NCBI GenBank assembly: GCA_026388015.1
Contig: JAPLKO010000024.1
Span: 1 to 39,944 of the forward strand
DNA: 39,944 nucleotides
Source: Candidatus Firestoneibacteriota bacterium
GTDB lineage: Bacteria > Oederibacteriota > D2-FULL-39-29
Direction of reading: 5' to 3'
Positions 32,669 to 39,944 of this stretch are shown here, piece by piece (position 1 is the stretch's first letter; every line of letters begins with the position of its first letter). The notes beneath the pieces are model-generated. The model was given only the letters and a program-made list of their open reading frames with translations, made no database searches and was not told where the DNA came from. A program made the position numbers and the translations under genes.

Positions 32669-34256
32669 TTTTGATCCGTTCCAAATTATACTTTTCGTTG
32701 TAATACGGCATAAATTCTCCGTCTTCCGCCGCGACCATCACCAATCCGGCTCCGGCATAAAGAGATGCCGATTTAATATTTATTTCATTTTCCGCCCCTG
32801 TCTCCCGCCAATAGGCGGAGCGCGAGACAGAAACCCGCAGTTTGCCGTAGCCCATTCGCTCAAAAAGCTCAAGCTCTTTAACTGCTTTATTTGAGTATGT
32901 AACTCTGGACTTATTATAAATTTCCTTGGCAATTATATTAATTTTGCTTTTCAAAGGCAAAGCGTTTTCGTATAATGGGGCAAAATAACTTTTCTCTATT
33001 CTGATTATCTCAAGTACACTTTTTACGAAATCAATACCTGCTTTAGCTGAATACTTTTTTGTAGAAGAGAAGACCGGTTTGACCCCAAGATCAGAGCAAT
33101 ATTTATCAATTATTTTTATTTCTTCTTTTGTAATATCTCTGTTTTCACATATACTCACTAAGACCGGAACCCCGAATTTTTTAATGTTTTCAATATCTCC
33201 TATAAGTACTTGTATCCCCTTTTCCAAAGCCGCAAGATTTTTCTTTTTTGCGTTTTCAAGGGTCGCTCCGCCATAGGTATTTAATTCGTTAACAAAGGCA
33301 GTGACTACAACCATGTCAGGTTTCATCTCGTTCTCGGCGCAGGTTATATTGAAGAACTTTTCGATACTCAAAGGAACACCGCTGTCAAATTTTGCTATAA
33401 CAAAATCTGCAAGCGACATTGCCGCTGAGATAGCAAGAGGATTGCCCTCGGGAAGAAAATTACCGCTAGGAGAGGTATACACCATTACCGGATCTCCGTT
33501 TCTGTTTTGCATCAGCCCCGGATTCATGGCACCTTTGAGCATTTCGAATACTATTTCTTCCAGTTTAAGATTCTTCAAATGCACAGCTGTATTATCCTTG
33601 GAAATCCCTACTATTATTTTTGCAATTCTTGATTTCAGTTCTTCTTCGTTCATAGAAGCTGCAACCAACGCAAGAAGCTCTGAGTTTTGCATGTGCATAA
33701 AGCCTTCTTCTTTTAATGCTCTTCCGGGTTTGGTATTACCAAAACCGGTTATTACCCGTTTAAGAGCTTCATCCCTGGAAGAAGCCACTCTGCTCCACAT
33801 AAGATGGTGGGGTAGAGAAGATGCATCACCATCAAAAATGAGCTGATTATTTATATAGTTTGCTATGAAATTATGTAAATAGGCTATATTTGATACTTCT
33901 CCGCAGCCAGACAAGACATCAGATAAGGGATAAAGATTATTATAGGTCTCATGTACGAGCATATCTTCCAGAGAAAAACTTGGCACGCATAGCAAGGTTT
34001 TTTTCCTTAGAAGAGAAAACGCCTGAACAAAACGTTCGCAAATAATGTAATGCTGATTGTTTGTTCCGTGAACCGGCATGGTGGGAGCAACAACTATAAG
34101 CTTTGCCCTTCCTCCGTTTTTTAGCCTTTGTACTGTTTCGGAATTTAATTTAGCGCTATACTTACTGCAAAATTCAAAGTCCTTTTTGTCTAAACCAATT
34201 TTTGCAGCAAGCTCAATTGCGCTCTTACCTCTAAAAGTATCGGTTTTATTGGCCAT
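32652..34256 (-). CDS. Formate-tetrahydrofolate ligase homologue lacking the P-loop
   Basis: 534 residues, near the full length of Fhs (about 555). The middle and end clearly follow Fhs: HLMWSRVASSRDEALKRVITGFG (151-173), KGAMNPGLMQNRNGDP, SLADFVIAKF (281-290), the FGVPVLVSICENR strand (361-373), and YGKLRVSVSRSAYW to SASLYAGAG (470-504). The N-terminal ATP site does not: where Fhs has TPAGEGKTTTT this protein has APTMPVHGTNNQHY (57-70), and the Gly-rich PS(L/M)GPxFGxKGGAAGGGY and HFTGDxHAI motifs are replaced. Normal ATP-dependent formate activation is therefore unlikely. The start at 34256 is the first ATG of the family-like region; its ribosome-binding site is weak. The gene overlaps the cyclodeaminase-like gene by 17 bases. 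The 34257-34532 spacer is AT-rich with nothing recognised. Confidence 0.82.
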   Translation of the reverse strand: MANKTDTFRGKSAIELAAKIGLDKKDFEFCSKYSAKLNSETVQRLKNGGRAKLIVVAPTMPVHGTNNQHYIICERFVQAFSLLRKKTLLCVPSFSLEDMLVHETYNNLYPLSDVLSGCGEVSNIAYLHNFIANYINNQLIFDGDASSLPHHLMWSRVASSRDEALKRVITGFGNTKPGRALKEEGFMHMQNSELLALVAASMNEEELKSRIAKIIVGISKDNTAVHLKNLKLEEIVFEMLKGAMNPGLMQNRNGDPVMVYTSPSGNFLPEGNPLAISAAMSLADFVIAKFDSGVPLSIEKFFNITCAENEMKPDMVVVTAFVNELNTYGGATLENAKKKNLAALEKGIQVLIGDIENIKKFGVPVLVSICENRDITKEEIKIIDKYCSDLGVKPVFSSTKKYSAKAGIDFVKSVLEIIRIEKSYFAPLYENALPLKSKINIIAKEIYNKSRVTYSNKAVKELELFERMGYGKLRVSVSRSAYWRETGAENEINIKSASLYAGAGLVMVAAEDGEFMPYYNEKYNLERIKNALQQ

Positions 34257-34532
34257 TTTCTTTTTTTTCCCGGAATAACGCCGGATTCCCCCTATTGAAA
34301 TATCCAAAATCAGATACAAGAATATACTAGATTTGCTATTTAAAGTCAATGATTAAAGCCCAAAATAGCACCTTTGTTTCGGGTTGATTACACAGATGAT
34401 GACGGGAGATGGCATAGATATCTGCTAAAAATACGACAATACAATGGTAAAAGCACATTTATATACAGAATAATTATAAAGATAACTGCTAAATACTGTA
34501 ATTTTACTTCAAAAAAAGAAGGTTGTGTATGT

Positions 34533-35822
34533 TTACTTTTTCTCCCATTTTAAGAGGTTCATTACTGAGGAAAGGGTGCCGCCCTCTAATATTTCCTTGC
34601 TCAAGCGGTTTTCTTTTTCCAGCACGTCCATGGCTCTATTGGCATATTCTACAGCTTTTTCTTTGGGAATTACCATTACCCCGTCATCATCGGCCACTAT
34701 CCAGTCACCGGGAAAGATTTTTACTCCAGAAATAGTTATCGGGACGTTAATCTCACCAAAACCTTTAGGTTCGCCGGCATTTGACATTATCAGCTTAGAA
34801 AAGGCTGGAAATTTGAATTTCCTTATCTCATCAGTGTCTCTAATTGCTCCATTTATTACTACTCCGGCAATCTTCTTTCTTACACAACTGGTCGTAGCCA
34901 ATCCTCCCCAAACTGCAGGTCCCACACCGGAAACATCAATTATCACCACATCTCCCGGTTCGGCTATATCTATAGCTTCTACAGGCTTAGCCCAGTCTCC
35001 CGGGTACGTTCTTACCGTAACTGCCTTTCCAACGAGTTTAAGACCGTTTATAACAGGTTTTATACCAGCAAGGGAAGGCATTCTATGAAGAGCGTCAGAC
35101 AAGTTTGCGGTAGAAATCTGTTTGAGTATAGCAGCAATATCTTTTTCTCCGCCGCGTTTAAACAGTTTGGTATTAATCTTCTTTAGAGAAGTCATTGCCT
35201 TTTTAATATCTTGTGCGGCTTTCTTTGCATCTTTAGCCTTAGTGATAGAACCGCCGACTATTACGATACTCGCACCTGCCTTGACAGCTTCCACAATATT
35301 TTCGGAGTTAATCCCTCCGGCAATGGAAACCGGTATATTTACCGCAGCAACTACTTTTTTTAAAATATCAAACGAGGATTTACCTCTCATCTGCATATCA
35401 ACGGAGGTATGAATGCCTATATAATTCACTCCCAATTTTTCAACTTCTACAGCTCTTTTTACAATATCTTTAACTTCAATCATATCAACGGCAACTTCAC
35501 AACCGTAATTCTTTGCAGCTTCCACACACTCGGAAATAGTAGAATCAGAAGCAACCCCCAGAACATCTACAATTTTTGCTCCGGCTTTGGCGGCTATTTC
35601 AACCTCAGCGCGTCCGACATCCATAGTTTTCATATCTGCGACAATAACCTTGTTAGGAAATTTGGCTTTGAGTTCACGTATGGCATCTAAGCCCTCCGCT
35701 TTTATCAGCGGCGTTCCGGCTTCGAGCCAATCAACACCGCCTGCAACTGCTTCTTTTGCCGCCGGCATAGCTCTGTGCATGTCAACGAAGTCTAATGCTA
35801 CCTGTAAAATTAGTTTTTTCAT
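34533..35822 (-). CDS. Hexulose-6-phosphate synthase fused to an RraA-like domain
   Basis: 429 residues in two domains. Residues 1-212 form 3-hexulose-6-phosphate synthase, a TIM barrel of the OMP decarboxylase suprafamily: Asp11 in QVALDFVD, the DMKTMD motif (63-68) and the phosphate loop SIAGGIN (166-172). It joins formaldehyde to ribulose-5-phosphate, or runs backward to make ribulose-5-phosphate. Residues 225-425 resemble RraA and the HMG/CHA-type aldolases, with GGLATTSCVRKKIAGVVING and AIRDTDEI; the usual VDG is ING here. Such fusions are best known from archaea and some anaerobic bacteria. No 6-phospho-3-hexuloisomerase is seen nearby. Confidence 0.88.
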   Translation of the reverse strand: MKKLILQVALDFVDMHRAMPAAKEAVAGGVDWLEAGTPLIKAEGLDAIRELKAKFPNKVIVADMKTMDVGRAEVEIAAKAGAKIVDVLGVASDSTISECVEAAKNYGCEVAVDMIEVKDIVKRAVEVEKLGVNYIGIHTSVDMQMRGKSSFDILKKVVAAVNIPVSIAGGINSENIVEAVKAGASIVIVGGSITKAKDAKKAAQDIKKAMTSLKKINTKLFKRGGEKDIAAILKQISTANLSDALHRMPSLAGIKPVINGLKLVGKAVTVRTYPGDWAKPVEAIDIAEPGDVVIIDVSGVGPAVWGGLATTSCVRKKIAGVVINGAIRDTDEIRKFKFPAFSKLIMSNAGEPKGFGEINVPITISGVKIFPGDWIVADDDGVMVIPKEKAVEYANRAMDVLEKENRLSKEILEGGTLSSVMNLLKWEKK

Positions 35823-35909
35823 TTTTTTCCTTTATTGTTTATACGGCATTTTAACACGGTCCCAAAGCAAAGTCCATAAGGTTATTAAGCACGTCTCTCC
35901 CAGACAAAA

Positions 35910-36185
35910 TTATATCTTATACTTTTCCTTTATCCTCCATACTTCTTGACCAATTATTTGACCTACGTTAGAGATCCCCAAGGAATCTTTAAAATCTCTG
36001 CTTATTTCTCTGACGACTTCTTCTTTAAGCTTAAATTTGGCAAGGGTAACAAGTATTCTACAGGCTTCAGGGTCGTACTCGTCCTCAGGTAAACCCTGCA
36101 TCAACCCTGCAGGGTCGACTTTAATCAACAATGCAGTTATTTCGGCCAAACACATAATATATTTTTCTTTTTCTAAATCACTCAT
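35910..36185 (-). CDS. Small conserved protein resembling DUF1871
   Basis: 91 residues, acidic, soluble. The stretch IKVDPAGLMQGLPEDEYDPEACRIL (about 21-45) resembles DUF1871-like proteins, which have a DPxGL...PxDEYxxE pattern; their function is unknown. AAGGAAAAGA precedes the ATG. It lies 123 bases after yjbQ; that spacer holds a short GCAGCT/AGCTGC hairpin and no other feature. It may belong to the kor-yjbQ transcript. Confidence 0.65.
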   Translation of the reverse strand: MSDLEKEKYIMCLAEITALLIKVDPAGLMQGLPEDEYDPEACRILVTLAKFKLKEEVVREISRDFKDSLGISNVGQIIGQEVWRIKEKYKI

Positions 36186-36308
36186 TCTTTTCCTTATTTC
36201 TAAAGAAGCAGGATTCGAGACCGGATCCGTTATGCCGGTTTAATTGCGCAAATTCAATTCCGGGAAGGAGAGGCAGCTGCAAGGTTTAGCTGCTATATAA
36301 AGAACGTT

Positions 36309-36728
36309 TCACACGCCCATTATCTGGAGGATTATTTCCCTTTCTCTCGGCCGGTTATCAAAATCAATAAAAATTATCTGCTGCCATTTTCCGAGAAGGA
36401 GCTTTTTTCCGGAAAAAGGAACAACGAGCGACGGGCCTATAAGTGAAGCCCTGATGTGCGAGTGACCGTTACTGTCGGAATGCGTTATGTTATGCTGATA
36501 CTTGCTCTTCTCAGGTATTATCTTTTCAATAAATGATTTTAGATCAGCTTCAAGGCCGGGTTCAAACTCTATAGTAGTAAAAGCTCCGGTTGCGCCGGGA
36601 ACAAACATGGTAACCGTACCGTTTTCAAGACCACAGGATTTTATCGTTTTGGCAACAGCTCCGGTTATCTCCTTAATATCCGAGTTCCCTTTTGTATCTA
36701 ATTTAACTCTTTCAGTAATAACTTGCAT
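36309..36728 (-). CDS. yjbQ: YjbQ family protein (secondary thiamine-phosphate synthase type, UPF0047)
   Basis: 139 residues, matching the family's usual length. It has the histidine-rich metal site HNITHSDSNGHSHIRASLIG (79-98), the central VPFSGKKLLLGKWQQIIFIDFD strand pair and the C-terminal RPREREI. E. coli YjbQ shows weak thiamine-phosphate synthase activity, but the true role is uncertain. AGAGG lies before the ATG. It follows korC by 24 bases; the thiamine link may matter because KOR needs thiamine diphosphate, which is only suggestive. Confidence 0.88.
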   Translation of the reverse strand: MQVITERVKLDTKGNSDIKEITGAVAKTIKSCGLENGTVTMFVPGATGAFTTIEFEPGLEADLKSFIEKIIPEKSKYQHNITHSDSNGHSHIRASLIGPSLVVPFSGKKLLLGKWQQIIFIDFDNRPREREIILQIMGV

Positions 36729-36752
36729 TTTTCCTCTTTTCGTAATATTATT

Positions 36753-37295
36753 TTACCTGCTATTTCCCAGTTGAAAGCCTTTCTCCATTGCTTTTTTGTT
36801 AATGGCGACAAGTTCTTTATACTTTTCCGAGGCTACATTATCCAGGGCTGCAATAATTGACCGGAGTTTAACGGCTTTTGTCTTACCCACATAAATGCCG
36901 AGAGCCAGCATATTTGCAATCCTGATATTGCCCAGTTCCTTCGCAAGTTCCGTTATAGGAAATTTACAGACTTTAGCATCTTTTCTTTTCGTTTCCCTTT
37001 TAATCAATGATGAATTTAGTATTAAAAGACCGTTCTCACTAAGAGAGTTTTCATAATTGTCAAAACCGACATTATCCAAAGCAATTATAACTTCAGCCTT
37101 CCCTATTACCGGAGAAGCTATATTTTTATCCGAAAGAACAACACAGCAATAAGACAGTCCGCCTCTTTTTTCAGCGCCGTAAGAAGGCAGCCAGGTAACG
37201 TTCTTACCTTCCTTCAAACCTGCATGACAAAGTACCGTGCCTGAAAGAAGCACGCCCTGCCCGCCGCTCCCACATATGACAAGATTTGTTTCCAT
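36753..37295 (-). CDS. korC: 2-oxoacid:ferredoxin oxidoreductase, gamma subunit
   Basis: 180 residues. The opening LVICGSGGQGVLLSGTVL and the segment LPSYGAEKRGGLSYC are typical of the gamma domain. It completes the korDABC set that oxidatively decarboxylates a 2-oxoacid to acyl-CoA with ferredoxin as acceptor, or runs in reverse to fix CO2. 2-Oxoglutarate is the best guess because TCA genes lie on the same fragment; branched-chain 2-oxoacids (VOR) are the alternative. AGAAGG lies seven bases ahead of the ATG. Confidence 0.9.
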   Translation of the reverse strand: METNLVICGSGGQGVLLSGTVLCHAGLKEGKNVTWLPSYGAEKRGGLSYCCVVLSDKNIASPVIGKAEVIIALDNVGFDNYENSLSENGLLILNSSLIKRETKRKDAKVCKFPITELAKELGNIRIANMLALGIYVGKTKAVKLRSIIAALDNVASEKYKELVAINKKAMEKGFQLGNSR

Positions 37296-37337
37296 TTTTA
37301 AACCTTCTTTCCTTGTAGCTTTTTTATCGCATAAAAA

Positions 37338-37451
37338 TTACTTTATTGTTACAGCCTCGTACTGCTGCCAGATAGTTTTTTCCGGTTCCGCCGGGGCAGC
37401 TGTCTGCGCTTTTTTTGATCTTGGGACCTGCTTCCAGATATTTTCCCAGCT
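37338..37451 (-). other. In-frame open extension after the korB stop codon
   Basis: After the TAA that ends korB, the same frame stays open for 37 codons to a TAA at 37340-37338. It reads SWENIWKQVPRSKK, then an Ala/Pro-rich linker, then KTIWQQYEAVTIK. The tryptophan-rich, charged make-up looks coding rather than random, which suggests an acquired or readthrough stop near the end of korB. No Shine-Dalgarno and start codon support it as a separate gene. Confidence 0.45.
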
Positions 37452-38198
37452 TTAAGTACAGTTGCTCCTATCCTTTATTATTCCAAGTTTAAAATAGTTC
37501 AGCATCTTCTCTTTTATGTACTTTAACGAATCTAAAGGTCTTAACCCCCAGTTAATCGGACAGGGGGAAAGAACTTCTACAAAAGAAAAACCCTTTCCGT
37601 CCACCTGATTCTGAAAAGCTTTTTTGATAGCTTTTTTTGTTTTAATAACATTTGCCGGATCAAAAAGAGCTACTCTCTCAATATATTCCACGCCTTCAAG
37701 CGTGGAAAGAAGTTCGCAGACGCGCAATGGAAAGCCCGCAGTAGTTGTATCCCGGCCCTCTCTCGAAGTAGTGGTCTTCATACCCGGTAAAGTTGTAGGA
37801 GCCATCTGACCGCCGGTCATACCGTAAACCGCGTTATTTATAAATACTACCGTAATATTTTCGCCTCTGTTTGCCGCATGTAAAATCTCATTAGTTCCAA
37901 TGGAAGCAAGATCACCGTCACCCTGATACGTAAAAACAATCCTGTCGGGCAAGCATCTCTTAATAGCCGTAGCTACCGCCGGAGGCCTGCCGTGAGGAGC
38001 TTCGGTAACATCAAAATTAAAATAATCATAAGTAAAGACTGCGCAGCCGACCGGAGCAATCCCTATAGTTTTCTCTCTTACTCCCAGCTCGTCAATAACT
38101 TCTGCCAAAATACGCTGCACAAGCCCGTGGCCGCAGCCGGGACAATAGGAATTCGCTGTTTTTTTTAGGCTTTTCGGGGCGTTGTACACTGCTTTCAT
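37452..38198 (-). CDS. korB: 2-oxoacid:ferredoxin oxidoreductase, beta (thiamine diphosphate) subunit
   Basis: 248 residues. It binds thiamine diphosphate and a proximal cluster. Seen are SYCPGCGHGL (17-26) with two cysteines, PVGCAVF, APHGRPPAVATAIKR, the TDP-Mg motif GDGDLASIG...NEILHAANRGENITVVFINNAVYGMTGGQMAPTT (split here), and CPINWGLRPLDSLKY near the end. Start and korA stop overlap as ATGA. The annotated TAA may truncate a longer tail, as the frame stays open for 37 more codons. Confidence 0.93.
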   Translation of the reverse strand: MKAVYNAPKSLKKTANSYCPGCGHGLVQRILAEVIDELGVREKTIGIAPVGCAVFTYDYFNFDVTEAPHGRPPAVATAIKRCLPDRIVFTYQGDGDLASIGTNEILHAANRGENITVVFINNAVYGMTGGQMAPTTLPGMKTTTSREGRDTTTAGFPLRVCELLSTLEGVEYIERVALFDPANVIKTKKAIKKAFQNQVDGKGFSFVEVLSPCPINWGLRPLDSLKYIKEKMLNYFKLGIIKDRSNCT

Positions 38199-39262
38199 TT
38201 TGCTGTTTCCTTTATTTTTTCAAATATCTCTTCTTTTGTAGCAACTGCGCCACCGGGTCTGCCGTAAAAAGAGATTTTCTTATTATCTTCGACGGCAAGC
38301 CTAATATCTTCAACCATTTGGCCAAGGTTGAGTTCTACCACAAGTACTTTTTTCGCTTTTTTACCGAGCTTGGAAGCAACAGCCGAAGCAAAGGGCCATA
38401 CAGTAACGGGCCTGAACAAGCCCGCTTTAATACCTGCGTTCCTTGCAAGATCTACTGCGCCTTTACATATTCTTCCCATAATGCCGTAAGCACAGACTAA
38501 TATTTCCGCATCGTCTGCGAGATAAGTCTCATAACGCACTTCAATTTCCATTTTTTTGTATTTTTCCGCCAGTTTCCAATTGTGTTTTTCCAGCATTGTC
38601 GGACTCTGCATCATTAAAGAATATATTGATCTGGGTTCTCTGTCTTTTGCTCCGTTAAGAATCCAATCTTTTTTTGGTAACTTATTTTTTGGTTTATACT
38701 CCAGGAATTCCACGGCTTCCATCATCTGTCCGAGAATACCGTCAGAAAGAATCATAACCGGAGATCTGTAAATGTCCGCCAGATCAAAGGCATCCATTAC
38801 ATGTTCTATTGCTTCAGGAATTGTCGAGGGAGCAAAAACAGGCATTTTATAATCGCCGTGCCCGCCGCCTTTTACTGCCTGAAAATAATCAGCTTGCGAG
38901 CCCTGAATGTTCCCAAGACCAGGGCCGCCCCGCTGCATATTTACTATTACTCCGGGCAATTCACAGCCCGCCATATAGGATATTCCTTCCAATTTTAAAG
39001 ATATTCCTGGACTTGAAGAACTGGTCATAGCCCTTGTTCCGGTCAAAGAAGCTCCAAAAACCATATTAATTGCGGCCAATTCGCTCTCGGCCTGTATAAA
39101 AACACCGCCGGCTTCCGGCATCCGCCAGGACATGTATTCAGGTATTTGATTTTGCGGAGTAATAGGATAACCTGCATAAAATCTACAGCCCGCTATAATT
39201 GCGGCTTCGGCAATAGCCTCATTACCGCTAACTAATATTTTTTTATTAACAATTTTTGGCAT
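38195..39262 (-). CDS. korA: 2-oxoacid:ferredoxin oxidoreductase, alpha subunit
   Basis: 355 residues. Pyrimidine-binding domain with GCRFYAGYPITPQNQIPEYM (about 25-44), IQAESELAAINMVFGASLTGTRAMTSSSSPG (split motif, about 56-86) and MQRGGPGLGN (about 108-117); the transketolase C-terminal domain carries VELNLGQM near residue 315. It pairs with korB to form the active site. AAGGA of its ribosome-binding site lies inside the end of korD, two bases separating the genes. Confidence 0.94.
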   Translation of the reverse strand: MPKIVNKKILVSGNEAIAEAAIIAGCRFYAGYPITPQNQIPEYMSWRMPEAGGVFIQAESELAAINMVFGASLTGTRAMTSSSSPGISLKLEGISYMAGCELPGVIVNMQRGGPGLGNIQGSQADYFQAVKGGGHGDYKMPVFAPSTIPEAIEHVMDAFDLADIYRSPVMILSDGILGQMMEAVEFLEYKPKNKLPKKDWILNGAKDREPRSIYSLMMQSPTMLEKHNWKLAEKYKKMEIEVRYETYLADDAEILVCAYGIMGRICKGAVDLARNAGIKAGLFRPVTVWPFASAVASKLGKKAKKVLVVELNLGQMVEDIRLAVEDNKKISFYGRPGGAVATKEEIFEKIKETAK

Positions 39263-39264
39263 TA

Positions 39265-39486
39265 TTATTTTTCCTTATAAACTTCTATCGCAGCTTCAGG
39301 ACACATAAGAGCGCACAAAGCGCAAGAATTGCATTTGTTTTCCCGGTCGGTAAATTCAGGATAAAGAAAGTTTTTTTGGTTGTACCCCGCAGAAAACGCA
39401 AGATTCTTTTTATTGCAAAATTCTATACAATAGCCGCAGCCCTTGCATTTTTCTTTGTTTATTATTACCTTTTGTTTTATTAGCAT
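39265..39486 (-). CDS. korD: 2-oxoacid:ferredoxin oxidoreductase, delta (ferredoxin-like) subunit
   Basis: 73 residues with two [4Fe-4S] motifs: CKGCGYCIEFC near the N-terminus and CNSCALCALMCPEAAIEVY near the end. It carries electrons from the alpha/beta active site to external ferredoxin. The ATG at 39486 was chosen because the family-like region begins there (LIKQKVIINKEKC); a longer frame back to 39567 would overlap the kinase gene by 47 bases. The AAGGCGG upstream is further away than usual (about 11 bases). Confidence 0.88.
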   Translation of the reverse strand: MLIKQKVIINKEKCKGCGYCIEFCNKKNLAFSAGYNQKNFLYPEFTDRENKCNSCALCALMCPEAAIEVYKEK

Positions 39487-39520
39487 TCTATCAAAGCCGC
39501 CTTTTTGCCGCCCGGTACAA

Positions 39521-39944
39521 TCAGACACTGAAATGGGTGATTTTTTTAATTTCTCTAAACCTTTCATTTATTTCCGCCATAGTCAACGCCTTAAATCTGT
39601 TGACAGAAAAATCTTCGACACAATAAGAAGCGGTAATCGTCCCGAATATCAAAGCCCGTCTAATCTCTTCTTCGCAGATTTTATCTACTGTCGAGATGTA
39701 GCCCATAAAACCTCCGGCAAAAGAGTCCCCCGCGCCTGTCGGATCAAATACATTTTCCAGCGGATATGCCGGCGCCAAAAAGTGCCAGTTTGCCGTCATC
39801 AAGATACAACCATGCTCGCCTTTCTTTATTACCACCATCTTTGGTCCAAGTTTCATTATTTTTTTACCCGCGGTAAAAAGATTCGACTCGCCGGAAATCT
39901 GTCTGGCTTCCGCATCATTAAAAAAAAATATATCTACTTTTTTC
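39521..39944 (-). CDS. PfkB/ribokinase-family sugar kinase (5' end outside window)
   Basis: The last 140 codons of a PfkB-family kinase; the frame is open to the window edge, reading KKVDIFFFNDAEARQISG, then KLGPKMVVIKKGEHG and the catalytic and anion-hole motif DPTGAGDSFAGGFMGY. The aspartate in GAGDSF is the base that activates the sugar hydroxyl. The substrate (ribose, fructose, adenosine or other) cannot be told from this part. It ends 35 bases before korD and is probably cotranscribed with it. Confidence 0.9.
   Translation of the reverse strand, partial: KKVDIFFFNDAEARQISGESNLFTAGKKIMKLGPKMVVIKKGEHGCILMTANWHFLAPAYPLENVFDPTGAGDSFAGGFMGYISTVDKICEEEIRRALIFGTITASYCVEDFSVNRFKALTMAEINERFREIKKITHFSV

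Noticed and set aside
33301..33846. A 181-codon open frame antisense to the Fhs-like gene
   Set aside because: The minus-strand frame is clearly Fhs-like throughout this region; the plus frame is a shadow.
36195..36225. A GGAT...GGTCTCGAATCC stretch on the minus strand resembling a tRNA T-arm
   Set aside because: No acceptor, D or anticodon stems can be built around it and the stem is only four pairs.
36270..36295. GCAGCT/AGCTGC hairpin after yjbQ as a terminator
   Set aside because: The stem is six pairs with no T-run on either strand.

Overview
The window is a gene-dense piece of a bacterial chromosome, moderately AT-rich, with no rRNA, tRNA, CRISPR array, prophage or insertion sequence that I can see. 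A rod-shape cassette (mreB, mreC, mreD, PBP2, rodA) points to a rod-shaped cell with peptidoglycan. An anaerobe is suggested by a four-subunit ferredoxin-dependent 2-oxoacid oxidoreductase, a probable Re-type citrate synthase, an oxygen-sensitive class I fumarase and genes of one-carbon metabolism. The gene mix suggests an uncultured candidate-phylum bacterium (Elusimicrobia/Omnitrophica/Firestonebacteria-like neighbourhood), but that placement is a guess.

Layout. Positions 1-6.3 kb (minus strand): an ABC-2 exporter (ATPase, a permease split by a frame change, a second permease, then the start of another ATPase), preceded by mltG, ruvX, an ABC1/UbiB kinase and a phasin-like coiled-coil protein. 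6.4-12.7 kb (minus): alaS, recX and the complete dTDP-L-rhamnose set rfbA-rfbC-like-rfbB-rfbD. 12.8-18.2 kb (minus): an orphan solute-binding protein, secG with a repeat tail, tpiA, a stand-alone homocysteine S-methyltransferase domain and a Re-citrate/2-isopropylmalate synthase-like gene. The 18.2-18.4 kb spacer is a divergent promoter region with repeated CTGTTTTT boxes. 18.4-23.2 kb (plus, the only forward block): isocitrate dehydrogenase, malate dehydrogenase, fumarase alpha and beta, and pyruvate kinase. 23.2-24.1 kb: a scar-like stretch with hairpins, an orphan membrane-protein gene and the C-terminal stump of an alpha/beta-hydrolase. 24.1-32.0 kb (minus): a TIGR03960-type radical SAM protein, rodA, PBP2, mreD, mreC, and mreB behind its own terminator. 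32.0-35.8 kb (minus): a cyclodeaminase-like protein, a divergent formate-tetrahydrofolate ligase homologue without a P-loop, and a hexulose-6-phosphate synthase/RraA fusion. 35.9-39.9 kb (minus): a small conserved protein, YjbQ, korC, korB, korA, korD and a PfkB kinase cut by the window end.

How the genes fit together. Citrate synthase-like, isocitrate dehydrogenase and the 2-oxoacid:ferredoxin oxidoreductase could form the citrate-to-2-oxoglutarate arm, and malate dehydrogenase plus fumarase the reductive C4 arm, of a branched anaerobic TCA pathway; tpiA and pyk belong to lower glycolysis. The hexulose-phosphate synthase with the two folate-type proteins looks like a C1 unit. The most unusual item is the folate-ligase homologue at 32652-34256, which keeps the family's body but has lost its ATP-binding motif.
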